This document shows, piece by piece, positions 43,843-54,168 of a stretch of DNA of 64,000 nucleotides. This stretch comes from Stenotrophomonas maltophilia (lineage in GTDB: Bacteria; Pseudomonadota; Gammaproteobacteria; Xanthomonadales; Xanthomonadaceae). The stretch is from positions 72,359 through 136,358 of the forward strand of contig NZ_RAUX01000016.1 in NCBI RefSeq assembly GCF_013464485.1, in the 5' to 3' direction. A program made the translations under genes and the position numbers. Position 1 is the stretch's first letter; each line of letters starts with the position of its first letter. Under the pieces are notes generated by a model. The model saw nothing but the letters and a program-made list of their open reading frames with translations, made no database searches and was not told the origin of the DNA.

Positions 43843-44976
43843 CTACTGGGCAGCCTGGATCAGCGCGTCCACATCCAGCAGGTGGCCGGCACGATCGGCC
43901 TTGGTACGCAGGTAGTGCTCGTTCTCGGCAGTGATCTCGCCGGTGACCGGAATGCAGTCCAGCACTTCGATGCCGGCATTGCGCAGGCGCTGCGCCTTGG
44001 TCGGGTTGTTGCTGAGCAGGGCCACGCGCGAGATGCCCAGGCCCTGCAGCATCGCCACCGCGCTGCCATAGCGGCGCTCGTCGGCGCCAAAGCCGAGCTG
44101 TGCATCGGCGTCGATGGTGTCCAGGCCGTCGTGCTGGTAGCCGTAGGCGCGCATCTTGGCGGCGATGCCGGTGCCGCGGCCTTCCTGGTCCAGGTACAGC
44201 AGCACGCCGCCGCCCAGTTCTTTCAGCTTGCGCAGGCCGCGCCGCAGCTGGTCGCCACAGTCGCACTTGAGTGAACCGAACAGGTCGCCGGTCAGGCATG
44301 AGGAGTGCACGCGCACCGGCACCACCGCCGACAGGTCCGGTTCGCCAACGATGATCGCCACCTGATCGCGCTGCGCCACGCCGCCGCGGAACACCGCGAA
44401 GGTGGTCATGCCGACGTCGCGCAGCGGCACTGGCGAACGAGCCACCAGATCGTAGTCGTGGGCGGCGTGTGCCGCACCCTCGGCCAGGTCGCACAACGCC
44501 ACTTCGGCGGCACCTTCGAACGTGCTGTCACCTGCGTCCAGACCTACGGCCACCATCGCCGGCAACAGCAGGCCCAGGCGGGCCAGCTCCACCGCCCCGG
44601 CATCGAAGGCGTCGCCGGCACTCCAACCTTCCGGCATCGGGCCCGGTTCGCGCAGGTAGCCCAGCGAGGGCAGGGCATCGAAGACAACACCGGCCAGCGG
44701 CAGGCGTGCACCCTGCGGGGCCTCGACGCCAAGCACGCGGGCGCGGGTGGCGGTCAGGAACAGATAGTGGCGCTCGCGGGCGGCAGTGGCGAAAGCGGCG
44801 AAGCTGCTGGCCGTGGCGCTGTCCAGCGCGATCACCGCCAGGCGCTGGCCCTGGCCATCGTGGAGCAGTACCGGGCGACCGGCACGCAGTTCGGAAACCG
44901 CGCGCTCGCAGCGGATCGCGGCCGGATCGCCGAACAGGGAAGAAGCAGACATGGCAGGACCGGGGGAGGCGGACAT
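43843..44976 (-). CDS. ribA: GTP cyclohydrolase II with N-terminal extension
   Basis: This 377-residue protein catalyses the first step of riboflavin synthesis from GTP. The C-terminal domain is intact: zinc cysteines 227, 238 and 240 in SSCLTGDLFGSLKCDC, YLDQEGRGTGI, and SNNPTKAQRL. The first 180 residues (RCERAVSELRAGRPVLLHDGQG...) look like a decayed DHBP-synthase (RibB) domain in which the acidic DREDEGD active-site motif is gone. It may instead be the N-terminal domain found in long RibA enzymes. ATG 44976 or 44952 is possible. No FMN riboswitch is seen upstream. Confidence 0.88.
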   Translation of the reverse strand: MSASPGPAMSASSLFGDPAAIRCERAVSELRAGRPVLLHDGQGQRLAVIALDSATASSFAAFATAARERHYLFLTATRARVLGVEAPQGARLPLAGVVFDALPSLGYLREPGPMPEGWSAGDAFDAGAVELARLGLLLPAMVAVGLDAGDSTFEGAAEVALCDLAEGAAHAAHDYDLVARSPVPLRDVGMTTFAVFRGGVAQRDQVAIIVGEPDLSAVVPVRVHSSCLTGDLFGSLKCDCGDQLRRGLRKLKELGGGVLLYLDQEGRGTGIAAKMRAYGYQHDGLDTIDADAQLGFGADERRYGSAVAMLQGLGISRVALLSNNPTKAQRLRNAGIEVLDCIPVTGEITAENEHYLRTKADRAGHLLDVDALIQAAQ

Positions 44977-45061
44977 CGCAGTCTCTATGGGGGCGCCGGC
45001 GTCGTATTCAACGTGGTGCGGCCGCCGGTCGCAGGGGCCGGTGGTCTGAGTGGAGCGACCG

Positions 45062-45982
45062 TCAGTGGGGGTGATCTTCGGTCGCGTACGGATCTTCCTC
45101 GCCGCTGCCCGGTGGCCGCAGCGTATAGCGCTTGTAGGTCCACTGGTACTGCGCCGGGTCGCGGCGGGCGATGCGCTCGATACCGGCGTTGAGCGCGGTG
45201 GCGGCCACCTGCGGGTCCGGATCGGCCACGGCCGGGTCGGTTGGCTCGATGTGCAGGGCGAACTCCATGCCCGGACCGATGCGCTCGCACCAGCCATACA
45301 GCACGGTGGCACCGGTGCGCTCGGCCAACCGGTTGACCAGGGTCATGGTCAGCGCCTGCACGCCGAAGAACGGCACGAACACGCCATCGCCGGCCTTGGG
45401 CTGCTGGTCGGGCAGGATGCCGGTGGCACCTCCGTCCTTGAGCACCTTGAACAGCTGGCGCACGGCCGGGCCTTCGGCACGCACCTGCTGCACGTTCTGG
45501 CCGCCCCGCACCAGTTGCAGGAAGGCATCGCTGGCCTCGTCCTCCGGCGGCTTGTAGACGATGGCAATCTGCCCGCGCGAGGCCAGCCACTGGTTCAGCA
45601 GTTCCCAGTTGCCGAAGTGCGGCGCGGCCACGATCACGCCCTTGCCGCTGGCCAGGGCCGCGTCGTACAGGGCCTCGCCATGGCGCTCCTTCAGGTGCAG
45701 GCGCAGGTTGTCGGCCGGTGCCTGGCTCCACAGGCGAAGGGTCTCGATGGCCTGCAGCGCGGTGGAGCGCAGCAGTTCACGGTGCAGGCGGTCGCGTGCA
45801 ACGGCGCCCAGCTGCGGGTAGGCCAGTTCCAGATTGCGGCGGGTCACCCGGCTCTCACGGGCGTTGAGACTGATCCAGGTCCACGACAGGGCGCGGGCGA
45901 CTCCCCGCAGCAGCGGCCAGGGCAGGCGGGCGAACAGGGTGGTGGCGCGGTAGACCAGCCGGGCTTTGCGTTGCGGATTCAT
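45062..45982 (-). CDS. lpxL: Lipid A biosynthesis lauroyl-type acyltransferase (LpxL/HtrB family)
   Basis: This 306-residue inner-membrane enzyme transfers a secondary acyl chain to lipid A. A hydrophobic N-terminal segment (about 18-40) precedes the catalytic H-X4-E in [32 protein letters not shown] matches the conserved substrate loop. The C-terminus ends in a typical [14 protein letters not shown] stretch. It lies 85 bp upstream of ribA on the same strand, with no obvious terminator between, and is divergent from dtd. Whether it is LpxL- or LpxM-type is not decided by sequence reading. Confidence 0.88.
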   Translation of the reverse strand: MNPQRKARLVYRATTLFARLPWPLLRGVARALSWTWISLNARESRVTRRNLELAYPQLGAVARDRLHRELLRSTALQAIETLRLWSQAPADNLRLHLKERHGEALYDAALASGKGVIVAAPHFGNWELLNQWLASRGQIAIVYKPPEDEASDAFLQLVRGGQNVQQVRAEGPAVRQLFKVLKDGGATGILPDQQPKAGDGVFVPFFGVQALTMTLVNRLAERTGATVLYGWCERIGPGMEFALHIEPTDPAVADPDPQVAATALNAGIERIARRDPAQYQWTYKRYTLRPPGSGEEDPYATEDHPH

Positions 45983-46042
45983 CGGCGCCAGTTTAGCCAA
46001 GGGCGCTGCTATCGTGGCCGGCCCTGTTCATTGGAGCCCACG

Positions 46043-46483
46043 ATGCTCGTCCTGATCCAGCGTGTCAGCCAGGCCGCTGTCCACGTCGAAGATGAAGCGG
46101 TTGGCAGGATCGGTCCTGGCCTGTTGGCGCTGGTGGGCATGGAACCGGGGGACACCGAGGCCCAGCTGCGGCGGATGGCCGAACGCCTGCTGGGCTATAG
46201 GGTCTTCTCCGATGACGCAGGAAAGATGAACCGCTCGTTGCGTGACACCGGCGGCGGCCTGCTGCTGGTCAGTCAGTTCACCCTGGCCGCCGACACCCGT
46301 TCGGGCATGCGGCCGAGTTTCACCAGCGCCGCGCCGCCGGACGAGGCTGAACGCGGGTTCAATCGTTTTGTCGAGATCTGTCGTGAAAATCACGCGCCAG
46401 GGGTGGAAACGGGTCGATTTGGTGCCCATATGGTCGTCAGCCTGGTCAATGACGGTCCCGTGACCTTCCTTCTCCGGCCCTGA
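46043..46483 (+). CDS. dtd: D-aminoacyl-tRNA deacylase
   Basis: This 146-residue enzyme hydrolyses D-aminoacyl-tRNA and achiral mischarged species. Family motifs are present: [12 protein letters not shown] at the N-terminus, [17 protein letters not shown] (the SQFTL active-site motif), and NDGPVTF at the C-terminus (the GP cis-proline motif region). The length is exactly as expected. It is preceded by TTGGAG and lies 90 bp before rpoD, which has its own promoter. Confidence 0.95.
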   Translation: MLVLIQRVSQAAVHVEDEAVGRIGPGLLALVGMEPGDTEAQLRRMAERLLGYRVFSDDAGKMNRSLRDTGGGLLLVSQFTLAADTRSGMRPSFTSAAPPDEAERGFNRFVEICRENHAPGVETGRFGAHMVVSLVNDGPVTFLLRP

Positions 46484-46524
46484 GCCTGCGGGACCACCGC
46501 CCGGCAGGCGGGGCCCCGGGCTGG

Positions 46525-46530
46525 TATAAT
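46525..46530 (+). promoter_or_regulatory. Predicted -10 box of rpoD
   Basis: A perfect TATAAT lies 43 bp before the rpoD ATG. The upstream sequence is GC-rich, with no good -35 element, so the promoter may depend on the G residues before it (extended -10-like) or on an activator. Confidence 0.5.
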
Positions 46531-46573
46531 GCTACGTTCCCTATTTCTCCCTAGCCGGTGGCGCGAGCACTAC

Positions 46574-48427
<1,854 letters not shown>

Positions 48428-48455
48428 TTTCCAGCGGCTGTTGAAGCGTCGAGAG

Positions 48456-48480
48456 AAACCCCGCCTGGTGCGGGGTTTTT
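48456..48480 (+). terminator. rpoD intrinsic terminator
   Basis: AAACCCCGC (48456-48464) pairs with GCGGGGTTT (48470-48478) around CTGGT and runs into TTTTT. It is a strong rho-independent terminator 29 bp after the rpoD stop. The following 210 bp to the next gene hold nothing that I recognise. Confidence 0.92.
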
Positions 48481-48692
48481 CTTTGGTAACTCCCGTCCAT
48501 GCCGATCGGATTCCATCGATGTCGTATCTGCCATTTGATTACTTTCGGCGATGGCCGCACGTTGACCGTGCAGATGCTCAACACATCGCGTAGGCAGGCC
48601 GGTCTTCATCGGCGCTGATGCAAGCGCGCAGCAGGTCACGTACATCACATACGGCCTGCTGCACTGATTCGTCATGCATCTGGAGTAACGCC

Positions 48693-49004
48693 ATGAATGA
48701 TGTGGAGCACGATCTGTCTGATTTCCTGCAGACTGATTTTCCGTCGTTGCTTGATTGGGATGAGGTGATGCAGGAAGAGCGTGACGATCGGTTGGGATTT
48801 GCCCGCCGCACGACGTATGCGCTGCTGACGCTGTCTGGTACGGAACTGGTTGAGTGCCTTGGCGGCAGCGATCAGAGGGCGCTGGAAGAGGCCAGGAGGA
48901 CGGTGGCGCTGCTCCAGGCACACCTGCGGCGGCAATTGTGGTTCGCAGCAGCAGCGGAACGGCGGTTGGGGCATGTTGCTGAGGCTCTTGCTGCTGCCGG
49001 GTAG
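48693..49004 (+). CDS. Hypothetical protein, 103 aa
   Basis: This is an acidic, helical, probably cytosolic protein that opens [20 protein letters not shown], then has [19 protein letters not shown] and a Leu/Ala-rich helical second half with [25 protein letters not shown] precedes the start. No family is recognised. It stands between rpoD and a tRNA gene, in a small pocket of lineage-specific sequence. Confidence 0.65.
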   Translation: MNDVEHDLSDFLQTDFPSLLDWDEVMQEERDDRLGFARRTTYALLTLSGTELVECLGGSDQRALEEARRTVALLQAHLRRQLWFAAAAERRLGHVAEALAAAG

Positions 49005-49044
49005 CCGATCATGCGTGGCCTCCACTACACTGTGACGCTGCGCC

Positions 49045-49120
<76 letters not shown>

Positions 49121-49205
49121 ATCGACCTCGCAGGACCGACTGCGGATTGCCTGCCTGCGCATTCCGCTGCTCCGGCTATAGCTGATCCGCAGACAAGGAT
49201 CGAAC

Positions 49206-49850
49206 ATGCCTGACACCAACGCAGCGGTGGAAGACTTCACCACCGAGATCGAAGACAGCCGGCATCTGTTCGCCTGGTGTCTGATGCACTACGGTCAGAT
49301 TGCCGAAGAACTGGCAATCGAGCGGGCACGCCAACGCTATCCCGACCAGGCCCCCGGCTGCGAGTACGAGCACGCACTGATCTTCCACGACGAGCCCTGG
49401 CATTGGGCGATGCTGCACGTGTTGGGTGAAGGGTACTGGCACCAGAACCCGGAACTGGCGTGGCCGTCGCTGGAGTACGACACCGAGTCGGATGCATTGT
49501 GCCTGGCCCGCGGTGAGTCGGTTCCCTTGCTGGATGAGGCTGAGTATCTCGGGGCGCTTGCCCATGCCCGCCATATGCATGCGTGGACGCTGATCCATCA
49601 GGCAGGCATTGCCGAAGAGCAGGCGCAGCAGCAGGCACTCGAACACTACGCCTACTTTCCGCCGCATCATCGTTGGCGCATGCGCGTCCACGATGCGCGC
49701 GCTGCATGGTGTGGCGTGATGGGCGCGCTGCACCTCGATGACTACTGGTCACGGCCGGAGCTGCAGAGGCCGCCGGAGGCGTACTGGCACGCGTCACGTG
49801 CATTCACCCAGGCGCAAGGGATCCAGCTGCCGAAAGGTCCGCCTCCATGA
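49206..49850 (+). CDS. Hypothetical protein with two tandem related domains, 214 aa
   Basis: Residues 19-91 and 122-193 are copies of the same domain, about 103 residues apart. Each starts RH..AW.L.H...IAEE.A...A...Y, continues with HD....W..M/V, and ends YW..PEL..P...Y. The repeats are rich in Trp, Tyr and His, which is unusual for a cytosolic protein of this size. There is no signal peptide or known motif. It lies 85 bp after the tRNA gene. The duplication could make a two-site binding protein; function unknown. Confidence 0.7.
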   Translation: MPDTNAAVEDFTTEIEDSRHLFAWCLMHYGQIAEELAIERARQRYPDQAPGCEYEHALIFHDEPWHWAMLHVLGEGYWHQNPELAWPSLEYDTESDALCLARGESVPLLDEAEYLGALAHARHMHAWTLIHQAGIAEEQAQQQALEHYAYFPPHHRWRMRVHDARAAWCGVMGALHLDDYWSRPELQRPPEAYWHASRAFTQAQGIQLPKGPPP

Positions 49851-49914
49851 TGAGCGGGGCGCGGCAAAAGTGGCATCATGCGGCTTCCGCCGTTCCGCAC
49901 GACCAGGAGGCCAC

Positions 49915-50601
49915 ATGATGCGTAGTGCCCGTATGTTCGTTGCCTTGGCTGCTGTCGCTGCGCTGCCTGCGGCTGCAGAGCCTTCTGATCCACCCAAGCA
50001 CCCATCGGTTGAAACACTGCAGCGCTTGATTGTCGACAAAGCACCGCAGACACGCGTGGAAACGCCGGATCACGAGCACATCACCGCACGCCGCATCGAT
50101 ATCGTCGATGACACGGGCGTTATCCGCATGACGCTGTCCGGCAGGACTCCGGCGCCGATCATCGATGGCCTGCAGTACAAGCGCGCCTTCAACGTTGCCG
50201 GCATGGTGCTGTACGACGACAAGGGCAGCGAGCGCGGTGGCTTCGGCACCGCCGATGTCGACGGCGGCATGGCGGTGCTTGCGCTGGACCATCCGGCGAT
50301 GGATGCGATCGGCTGGCGGGTATCACCCGATGGTGCGGTGAGCTTTTCGATCAACCAGGCGCCGAAACTGATCCGCGAACCTGCATTGGGCAACAAGCTG
50401 ATTCCCGGGGTGCAGGCACCGACCCGCATCGGCCTGGTGGTCGGTGCTGATGGCACGCCTGCCATCGCCTTGAACGACAAGGCAGACCGCCCCCGACTGA
50501 GGCTGACCGTTACTGCGGAAGGCTACGGCGCAATCGAGTTCCTCGATGCGCAGGGCAAGGTGATCCACACATTGGCGCCGGAGGCCGACCTTCGCCGCTA
50601 G
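49915..50601 (+). CDS. Hypothetical exported protein, 228 aa
   Basis: A signal peptide (ARMFVALAAVAALPAAAEP) follows either of two adjacent ATGs after AGGAGG. The mature part is beta-rich, with three similar stretches of the type 'I.....G..R.TL/G....G...L' (IDIVDDTGVIRMTLSGRTP; MVLYDDKGSERGGFGTADVDGGMAVLALD; RIGLVVGADGTPAIALNDKADRPRLRL). This suggests a repeated beta-propeller-like or beta-helical unit. I know no named family. It is convergent with the DoxX gene, 24 bp away. Confidence 0.7.
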   Translation: MMRSARMFVALAAVAALPAAAEPSDPPKHPSVETLQRLIVDKAPQTRVETPDHEHITARRIDIVDDTGVIRMTLSGRTPAPIIDGLQYKRAFNVAGMVLYDDKGSERGGFGTADVDGGMAVLALDHPAMDAIGWRVSPDGAVSFSINQAPKLIREPALGNKLIPGVQAPTRIGLVVGADGTPAIALNDKADRPRLRLTVTAEGYGAIEFLDAQGKVIHTLAPEADLRR

Positions 50602-50625
50602 CGCGTGCAGATCACGTATCGGCGC

Positions 50626-51018
50626 CTACCCGCGCCGCCCGTGCCCATCAATGCTGTACCGTCCGGCCCCGGTGCAGGCCAGCAGCAGGAACCCACCGGC
50701 CAACCCCAGATTCTTCAGGAACATGATCTGCTGGGTCTGATCGGTGAAGTTGTGGTGGAAGATGAAAGCGGTGACCAGGCTGAAACCTGCCAGCACGACC
50801 GACACCAGCCGGGTCTGGAAGCCCAGCAGGATGCACAGCCCGCTGCCGATCTCGAAGGCGATGGTGGGCCACAGCAGGATGCCGGGTACCCCCATGGCTT
50901 CCATGTAGCCCTGGGTACCGTTGAGGTCGCCGAGCTTGCCGATGCCGGATACCAGGAACAGCGCCATCAGCAGGATGCGCGCAAGCAGGTAGGCGAGCGA
51001 ATGCGATGAGTGGCTCAC
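50626..51018 (-). CDS. DoxX family membrane protein
   Basis: This 130-residue protein has four predicted membrane helices and the family pattern LLARILLMALFLVSGIGKLGDLNGTQGYM...GVPG, then LVTAFIFHHNF and MFLKNLGLAGGFLLL. DoxX-type proteins are small integral membrane proteins, some linked to quinone or thiol redox. The GTG start at 51018 has GAGGAC a few bases upstream; a longer frame would be Arg/Ser-rich and without function. It is divergent from the H-NS-like gene. Confidence 0.85.
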   Translation of the reverse strand: MSHSSHSLAYLLARILLMALFLVSGIGKLGDLNGTQGYMEAMGVPGILLWPTIAFEIGSGLCILLGFQTRLVSVVLAGFSLVTAFIFHHNFTDQTQQIMFLKNLGLAGGFLLLACTGAGRYSIDGHGRRG

Positions 51019-51136
51019 GTTGGTGTCCTCGGAGATGGCCGGCGAAGGCGATCGGAGCCCACCGGCGGTGAAGCCCGTGTCTACGTACCGGGCAAAGCGC
51101 CTTGACAGCTGGCCGCCCGCAGGAGACCTTTTCACC

Positions 51137-51556
51137 ATGACGATCGATATTGAATCGCTCAGCCTTCGGGAACTGGGCGCCTTGGTGGTTGCCGCTGAAC
51201 AGCGGAAGCAGCTGATTTCCCGCCGCCGCCCGGCCAGTGTGGTGCGGCGGATGTTGAAGGCCGCCGCGGCCGAAGCTGGTTACACGCTCGAAGAACTCTT
51301 CGGTGGCGAAGCCTCGGAAACACCTGCGTCCGCCCGCAAACCCGCCCGCCGTAAATCCGGCAAAGTCGCGCCCAAGTATCGCGACCCGGAATACAAGCGC
51401 CTGACCTGGACCGGTCGCGGGCGCATGCCACGCTGGTTGGCGTCCAAGGTGTCGATGGGCCACAAGGCCACCGATTTCCTGATTCCTGGCTTGGCCAGGC
51501 CGACCGCTGGCAAGACCAGCACCATCGGCAAGCGGACCGTCATCAAGAAGGGATGA
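51137..51556 (+). CDS. H-NS family nucleoid-associated protein
   Basis: This 139-residue protein has an N-terminal oligomerisation helix (LSLRELGALVVAAEQRKQLI), a basic, Ala/Lys-rich linker, and a C-terminal DNA-binding domain KYRDPEYKRLTWTGRGRMPRWL. The last carries the H-NS 'TW.GRGR.P' loop that reads the minor groove of AT-rich DNA. An additional basic C-terminal tail (PTAGKTSTIGKRTVIKKG) is unusual. AGGAGA precedes the ATG. This is typical of the small H-NS-like paralogues in xanthomonads; it may silence foreign genes in this accessory stretch. Confidence 0.87.
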   Translation: MTIDIESLSLRELGALVVAAEQRKQLISRRRPASVVRRMLKAAAAEAGYTLEELFGGEASETPASARKPARRKSGKVAPKYRDPEYKRLTWTGRGRMPRWLASKVSMGHKATDFLIPGLARPTAGKTSTIGKRTVIKKG

Positions 51557-51605
51557 GGCTGCGGCACTGCTACCCTGCCCAGGTCTTTCAACCAAGGAGT
51601 ACGGG

Positions 51606-52013
51606 ATGGCACACGAGGGTGGCATGACGATCGCGCCCAGGATCCTGTACGCCGCTGCAGCCGCAGCCGTGCTGGTCAGCCTGCTGGCCTGGGCGGTGGA
51701 ATGGAGCGGAATGGCCTATGTCTGCCCGTACTGCCGCGTGCAACGCACGGTGATCGGCGTGCTGGGCGTGCTGACGTTGCTCGCGCGGCCGGGCGGCATC
51801 GTGGTGCCCTGGCTGTCGTACAGCACGGGTGCATTCGCGTTCGTGGTGGCGGCGATGCAGCACTTCAATGGTTGGAAGCGCATATCGGCGGGCGACTTCA
51901 GTTTCAACGAACAGTGGTACATCGATCCGTGGCTGCTGTCAGGCTGCGCGATGATGGTCCTGGTGGCGCAGCTGATGCTGGTGCAGGCCGCCTGCCGGCG
52001 CAGGTTGCACTGA
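51606..52013 (+). CDS. Small four-helix membrane protein with DsbB-like CxxC motif
   Basis: This 135-residue protein has about four hydrophobic helices. The first periplasm-facing loop carries VCPYCRVQRTVIG, which resembles the quinone-reducing CxxC...QR motif of DsbB. The second DsbB cysteine pair is not clear; only single cysteines remain (SGCAMM, QAACRRR). It may therefore be a minimal or partial oxidase, or only a structural analogue. AAGGAG precedes the ATG. It is the only gene with this motif in the window. Confidence 0.6.
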   Translation: MAHEGGMTIAPRILYAAAAAAVLVSLLAWAVEWSGMAYVCPYCRVQRTVIGVLGVLTLLARPGGIVVPWLSYSTGAFAFVVAAMQHFNGWKRISAGDFSFNEQWYIDPWLLSGCAMMVLVAQLMLVQAACRRRLH

Positions 52014-52076
52014 CAGTGTCGTCGCTGCGGGAGAAGTGCCGGGTATGGCAAGCGCTCTCAATCCTTCAAAGCGGTA

Positions 52077-52688
52077 GTGACATCGCGTGTGGCGCGCGAT
52101 ATGGAACCCGGCGCGATGGATTGCGAACCCTTCGTCATCATCGACGAGCTCCCGGTCGAGCAACCGGCGATCAACTATCTTCAGTTCAAGCGCATAGTCG
52201 CTCAATCGGTGATCAGCCTGTCTGAGCCCGGCTACCCGACCAATGTGTACGATGGCATCCAGAATCCGCAGAGAAGGGATGCGGTCAGCCAGCATCTGGG
52301 GCAGCGTTTCGAGACTTACATCTACCTGGCTTCCGGCGCGTACTCGCTTGGCATCGATGTCTGGGCGCCGCAGAAGATCCGCTATGCTGACGGGTCTACC
52401 GCTTCCTACAACTACAGCATGATCAACCGTCGCTGGGAGCCCAACGCCCTCCTTTACAAGGACAGGTTCGGTAACTCCATTCCGCTTAGCGTTACACAGT
52501 TGAGCGAGGGGCGAGGCGGCGTTACGCATCGCTTCGAATTCCCGAATGGGAATGCCACCGATATGGGAAGCTTCGTCAATGCGCTCAACAACATCGGTGT
52601 GCCGGTGACGGGAGCGGGCAATCAGTCTGTCACCTGCGCCAGCACGATCAGGCTGACCGAGGTCAAGGTGACCTGCAACCGGAACTGA
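52077..52688 (+). CDS. Hypothetical protein, up to 203 aa, start uncertain
   Basis: The open frame begins with GTG 52077, but no ribosome site is seen before it or before ATG 52101. There is no signal peptide. The second half (YADGSTASYNYSMINRRWEPNALLYKD...; VTCASTIRLTEVKVTCNRN) is rich in Tyr, Asn, Ser and Thr, with two cysteines, more like a secreted or surface domain than a cytosolic protein. It may be the 3' part of a formerly longer gene. The frame continues from the preceding gene across that gene's TGA stop. No family is recognised. Confidence 0.45.
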   Translation: MTSRVARDMEPGAMDCEPFVIIDELPVEQPAINYLQFKRIVAQSVISLSEPGYPTNVYDGIQNPQRRDAVSQHLGQRFETYIYLASGAYSLGIDVWAPQKIRYADGSTASYNYSMINRRWEPNALLYKDRFGNSIPLSVTQLSEGRGGVTHRFEFPNGNATDMGSFVNALNNIGVPVTGAGNQSVTCASTIRLTEVKVTCNRN

Positions 52689-52702
52689 TGAGGAATAGAG
52701 CG

Positions 52703-52921
52703 ATGCGAGTTTCACCGGGCCTGGGTTCCACGGTCATATTCGGTACTTCCTTTGTGGGAGCACTGCTATGCGGGTTCGTGTTTCCATCCATGTCGGCAGG
52801 TTCCCCGGAGCTGACCCCTTGGATGTTCAACGGCCTGCTGGCGTGCGGCGCGGTTGCGCTTTTTAGTGCTCCCTTTGGCTGGCGGGGTTACCTGAACTGG
52901 AGATCGCGTCGATTGAAGTAA
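52703..52921 (+). CDS. Small hypothetical membrane protein, 72 aa
   Basis: Two hydrophobic segments (STVIFGTSFVGALLCGFVF and FNGLLACGAVALFSAPFGW) are followed by a basic C-terminus (YLNWRSRRLK). ATG 52703 has AGGA eight bases upstream and is preferred to the in-frame ATG 52688, which overlaps the previous stop by one base and has no ribosome site. It is probably an operon partner of the preceding unknown gene. Function unknown. Confidence 0.5.
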   Translation: MRVSPGLGSTVIFGTSFVGALLCGFVFPSMSAGSPELTPWMFNGLLACGAVALFSAPFGWRGYLNWRSRRLK

Positions 52922-52975
52922 CGCATGGGGCCTGCGTGACTGCTGGCCCCTTGTTACAAGGGAGGAGGCGTAGCG

Positions 52976-53617
52976 CTAGGTGTTCTGGAAAACCGCCAGC
53001 TGTGCAGCAAACGCACGCTGGTAGGCGGGCCGCTGCGTGGCTCGGACCACATAGGCGGCGACCTGTGGATACTCGTCGAGCAGGCCGCTGCTCTTCAGGC
53101 GCAGCAGTACCGAGACCATCATCAGGTCGCCCACGCTGAACTCGCCGTCCAGCCATTCCGCCTTGGACAGCCACGTCGACAGCTGCGCCAGCCGCGTCCG
53201 GACCCGCTCATCGAGCATCGGCAGCCGTTGCGCATACCAGGGTTGCTCGCGCTCAAGCACCCAGGCCATGGAGCGCTCGACGATGGGGGGCTCCACCGTG
53301 TTCAGTGCAGCGAACACCCACATGATCGCGCGCATGCGGGCGTCCGGATCGCGCGGCAGCAGGCCAGGGTGCAGCTCGGCCAGGTGCAGGACGATGGCGC
53401 CGGATTCGAACAGCACCTGGTTGCCGTCCTGCCAGGTGGGAATCTGCCCGAAGGGGTTGCGCGCCAGGTGAATGGGCTGCTTCAGCTCGGCGAAGCTGAG
53501 CAGCTGCACGTCATAGGGCACGCCCAGTTCCTCCAGCGCCCAGCGTACGCGCATGTCACGGGCCAGGCCCTGGCCGCGGTCGGGAGAGGTGGCGAAGGCG
53601 GTGAGGATCGGGCACAT
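52976..53617 (-). CDS. Glutathione S-transferase family protein
   Basis: This 213-residue protein has an N-terminal thioredoxin-like domain MCPILTAFATSPDRGQGLARDMRVRWALEE, the cis-Pro loop NPFGQIPTWQDGNQVLFESGAIVLHL (about 58-83), and a helical domain ending with SVGDLMMVSVLLRL. It is distinct from the GST at 14436. AGGAG precedes ATG 53617. It may detoxify electrophiles; the substrate is unknown. It is divergent from the next gene. Confidence 0.9.
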   Translation of the reverse strand: MCPILTAFATSPDRGQGLARDMRVRWALEELGVPYDVQLLSFAELKQPIHLARNPFGQIPTWQDGNQVLFESGAIVLHLAELHPGLLPRDPDARMRAIMWVFAALNTVEPPIVERSMAWVLEREQPWYAQRLPMLDERVRTRLAQLSTWLSKAEWLDGEFSVGDLMMVSVLLRLKSSGLLDEYPQVAAYVVRATQRPAYQRAFAAQLAVFQNT

Positions 53618-53744
53618 CGGGGCACTCCTGCAGGTTGAAAGACCCGCCTTTCCTGTTTCGACGAACGACGGGGCGGGAAATCGACAACCTTCCCGGGGCG
53701 CCGGGCGATACACTGCCCGCCACCCATCAATCCTGTGCCTCCTC

Positions 53745-54161
53745 ATGTGGCAGCGCCGCACCTCCCTGGCCGAACTGCAGCGGCAACGCGATGTGCTGCA
53801 GGCTGAGATGGATGCGGACGCCCAGCGACGGGTCTCACGGCTTCCGCCGGATGATCTGGTGGCAGCGCCGATGCCGCAGGCGCGCCGGCTCCAGGAGCTC
53901 AATCAGCTGATCCTGCGGGCTACACCGCCGCGTGAACTGATGAAGCGCCTGAAGGCGCTTGAGCGACAGCTGCTCGAACCCGGTGCACAGAGCGCAGGCG
54001 TGCGGAAGGAGCTGGAAGACGAACTGCGTGATCTGCACCTGTACTTCAGCAATCCGCGCCGTCGTCCATTGACGGCGAAGGTCCTGCTGATCCTGTTGGC
54101 CAGCGTTCTGGCCGCCTTGTTCCTGCCGAGACTGCTTGTGGGCCTGCTGGTCGCTCTCTAG
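53745..54161 (+). CDS. Hypothetical coiled-coil protein with C-terminal membrane anchor
   Basis: This 138-residue protein has charged, heptad-like helices (RTSLAELQRQRDVLQAEMDADAQRR; RLKALERQLLEPGAQSAGVRKELEDELRDL) that predict a coiled coil. One hydrophobic helix at the C-terminus (VLLILLASVLAALFLPRLLVGLLVAL) anchors it with the body in the cytosol. No known domain is seen. The start at 53745 has no strong ribosome site. It is convergent with the AraC gene, 7 bp away. Confidence 0.6.
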   Translation: MWQRRTSLAELQRQRDVLQAEMDADAQRRVSRLPPDDLVAAPMPQARRLQELNQLILRATPPRELMKRLKALERQLLEPGAQSAGVRKELEDELRDLHLYFSNPRRRPLTAKVLLILLASVLAALFLPRLLVGLLVAL

Positions 54162-54168
54162 GCCGCGC

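Noticed and set aside
44977-45061. FMN riboswitch upstream of ribA
   Set aside because: The conserved AGGG...GGTGAAA and related blocks of the RFN element are not present.
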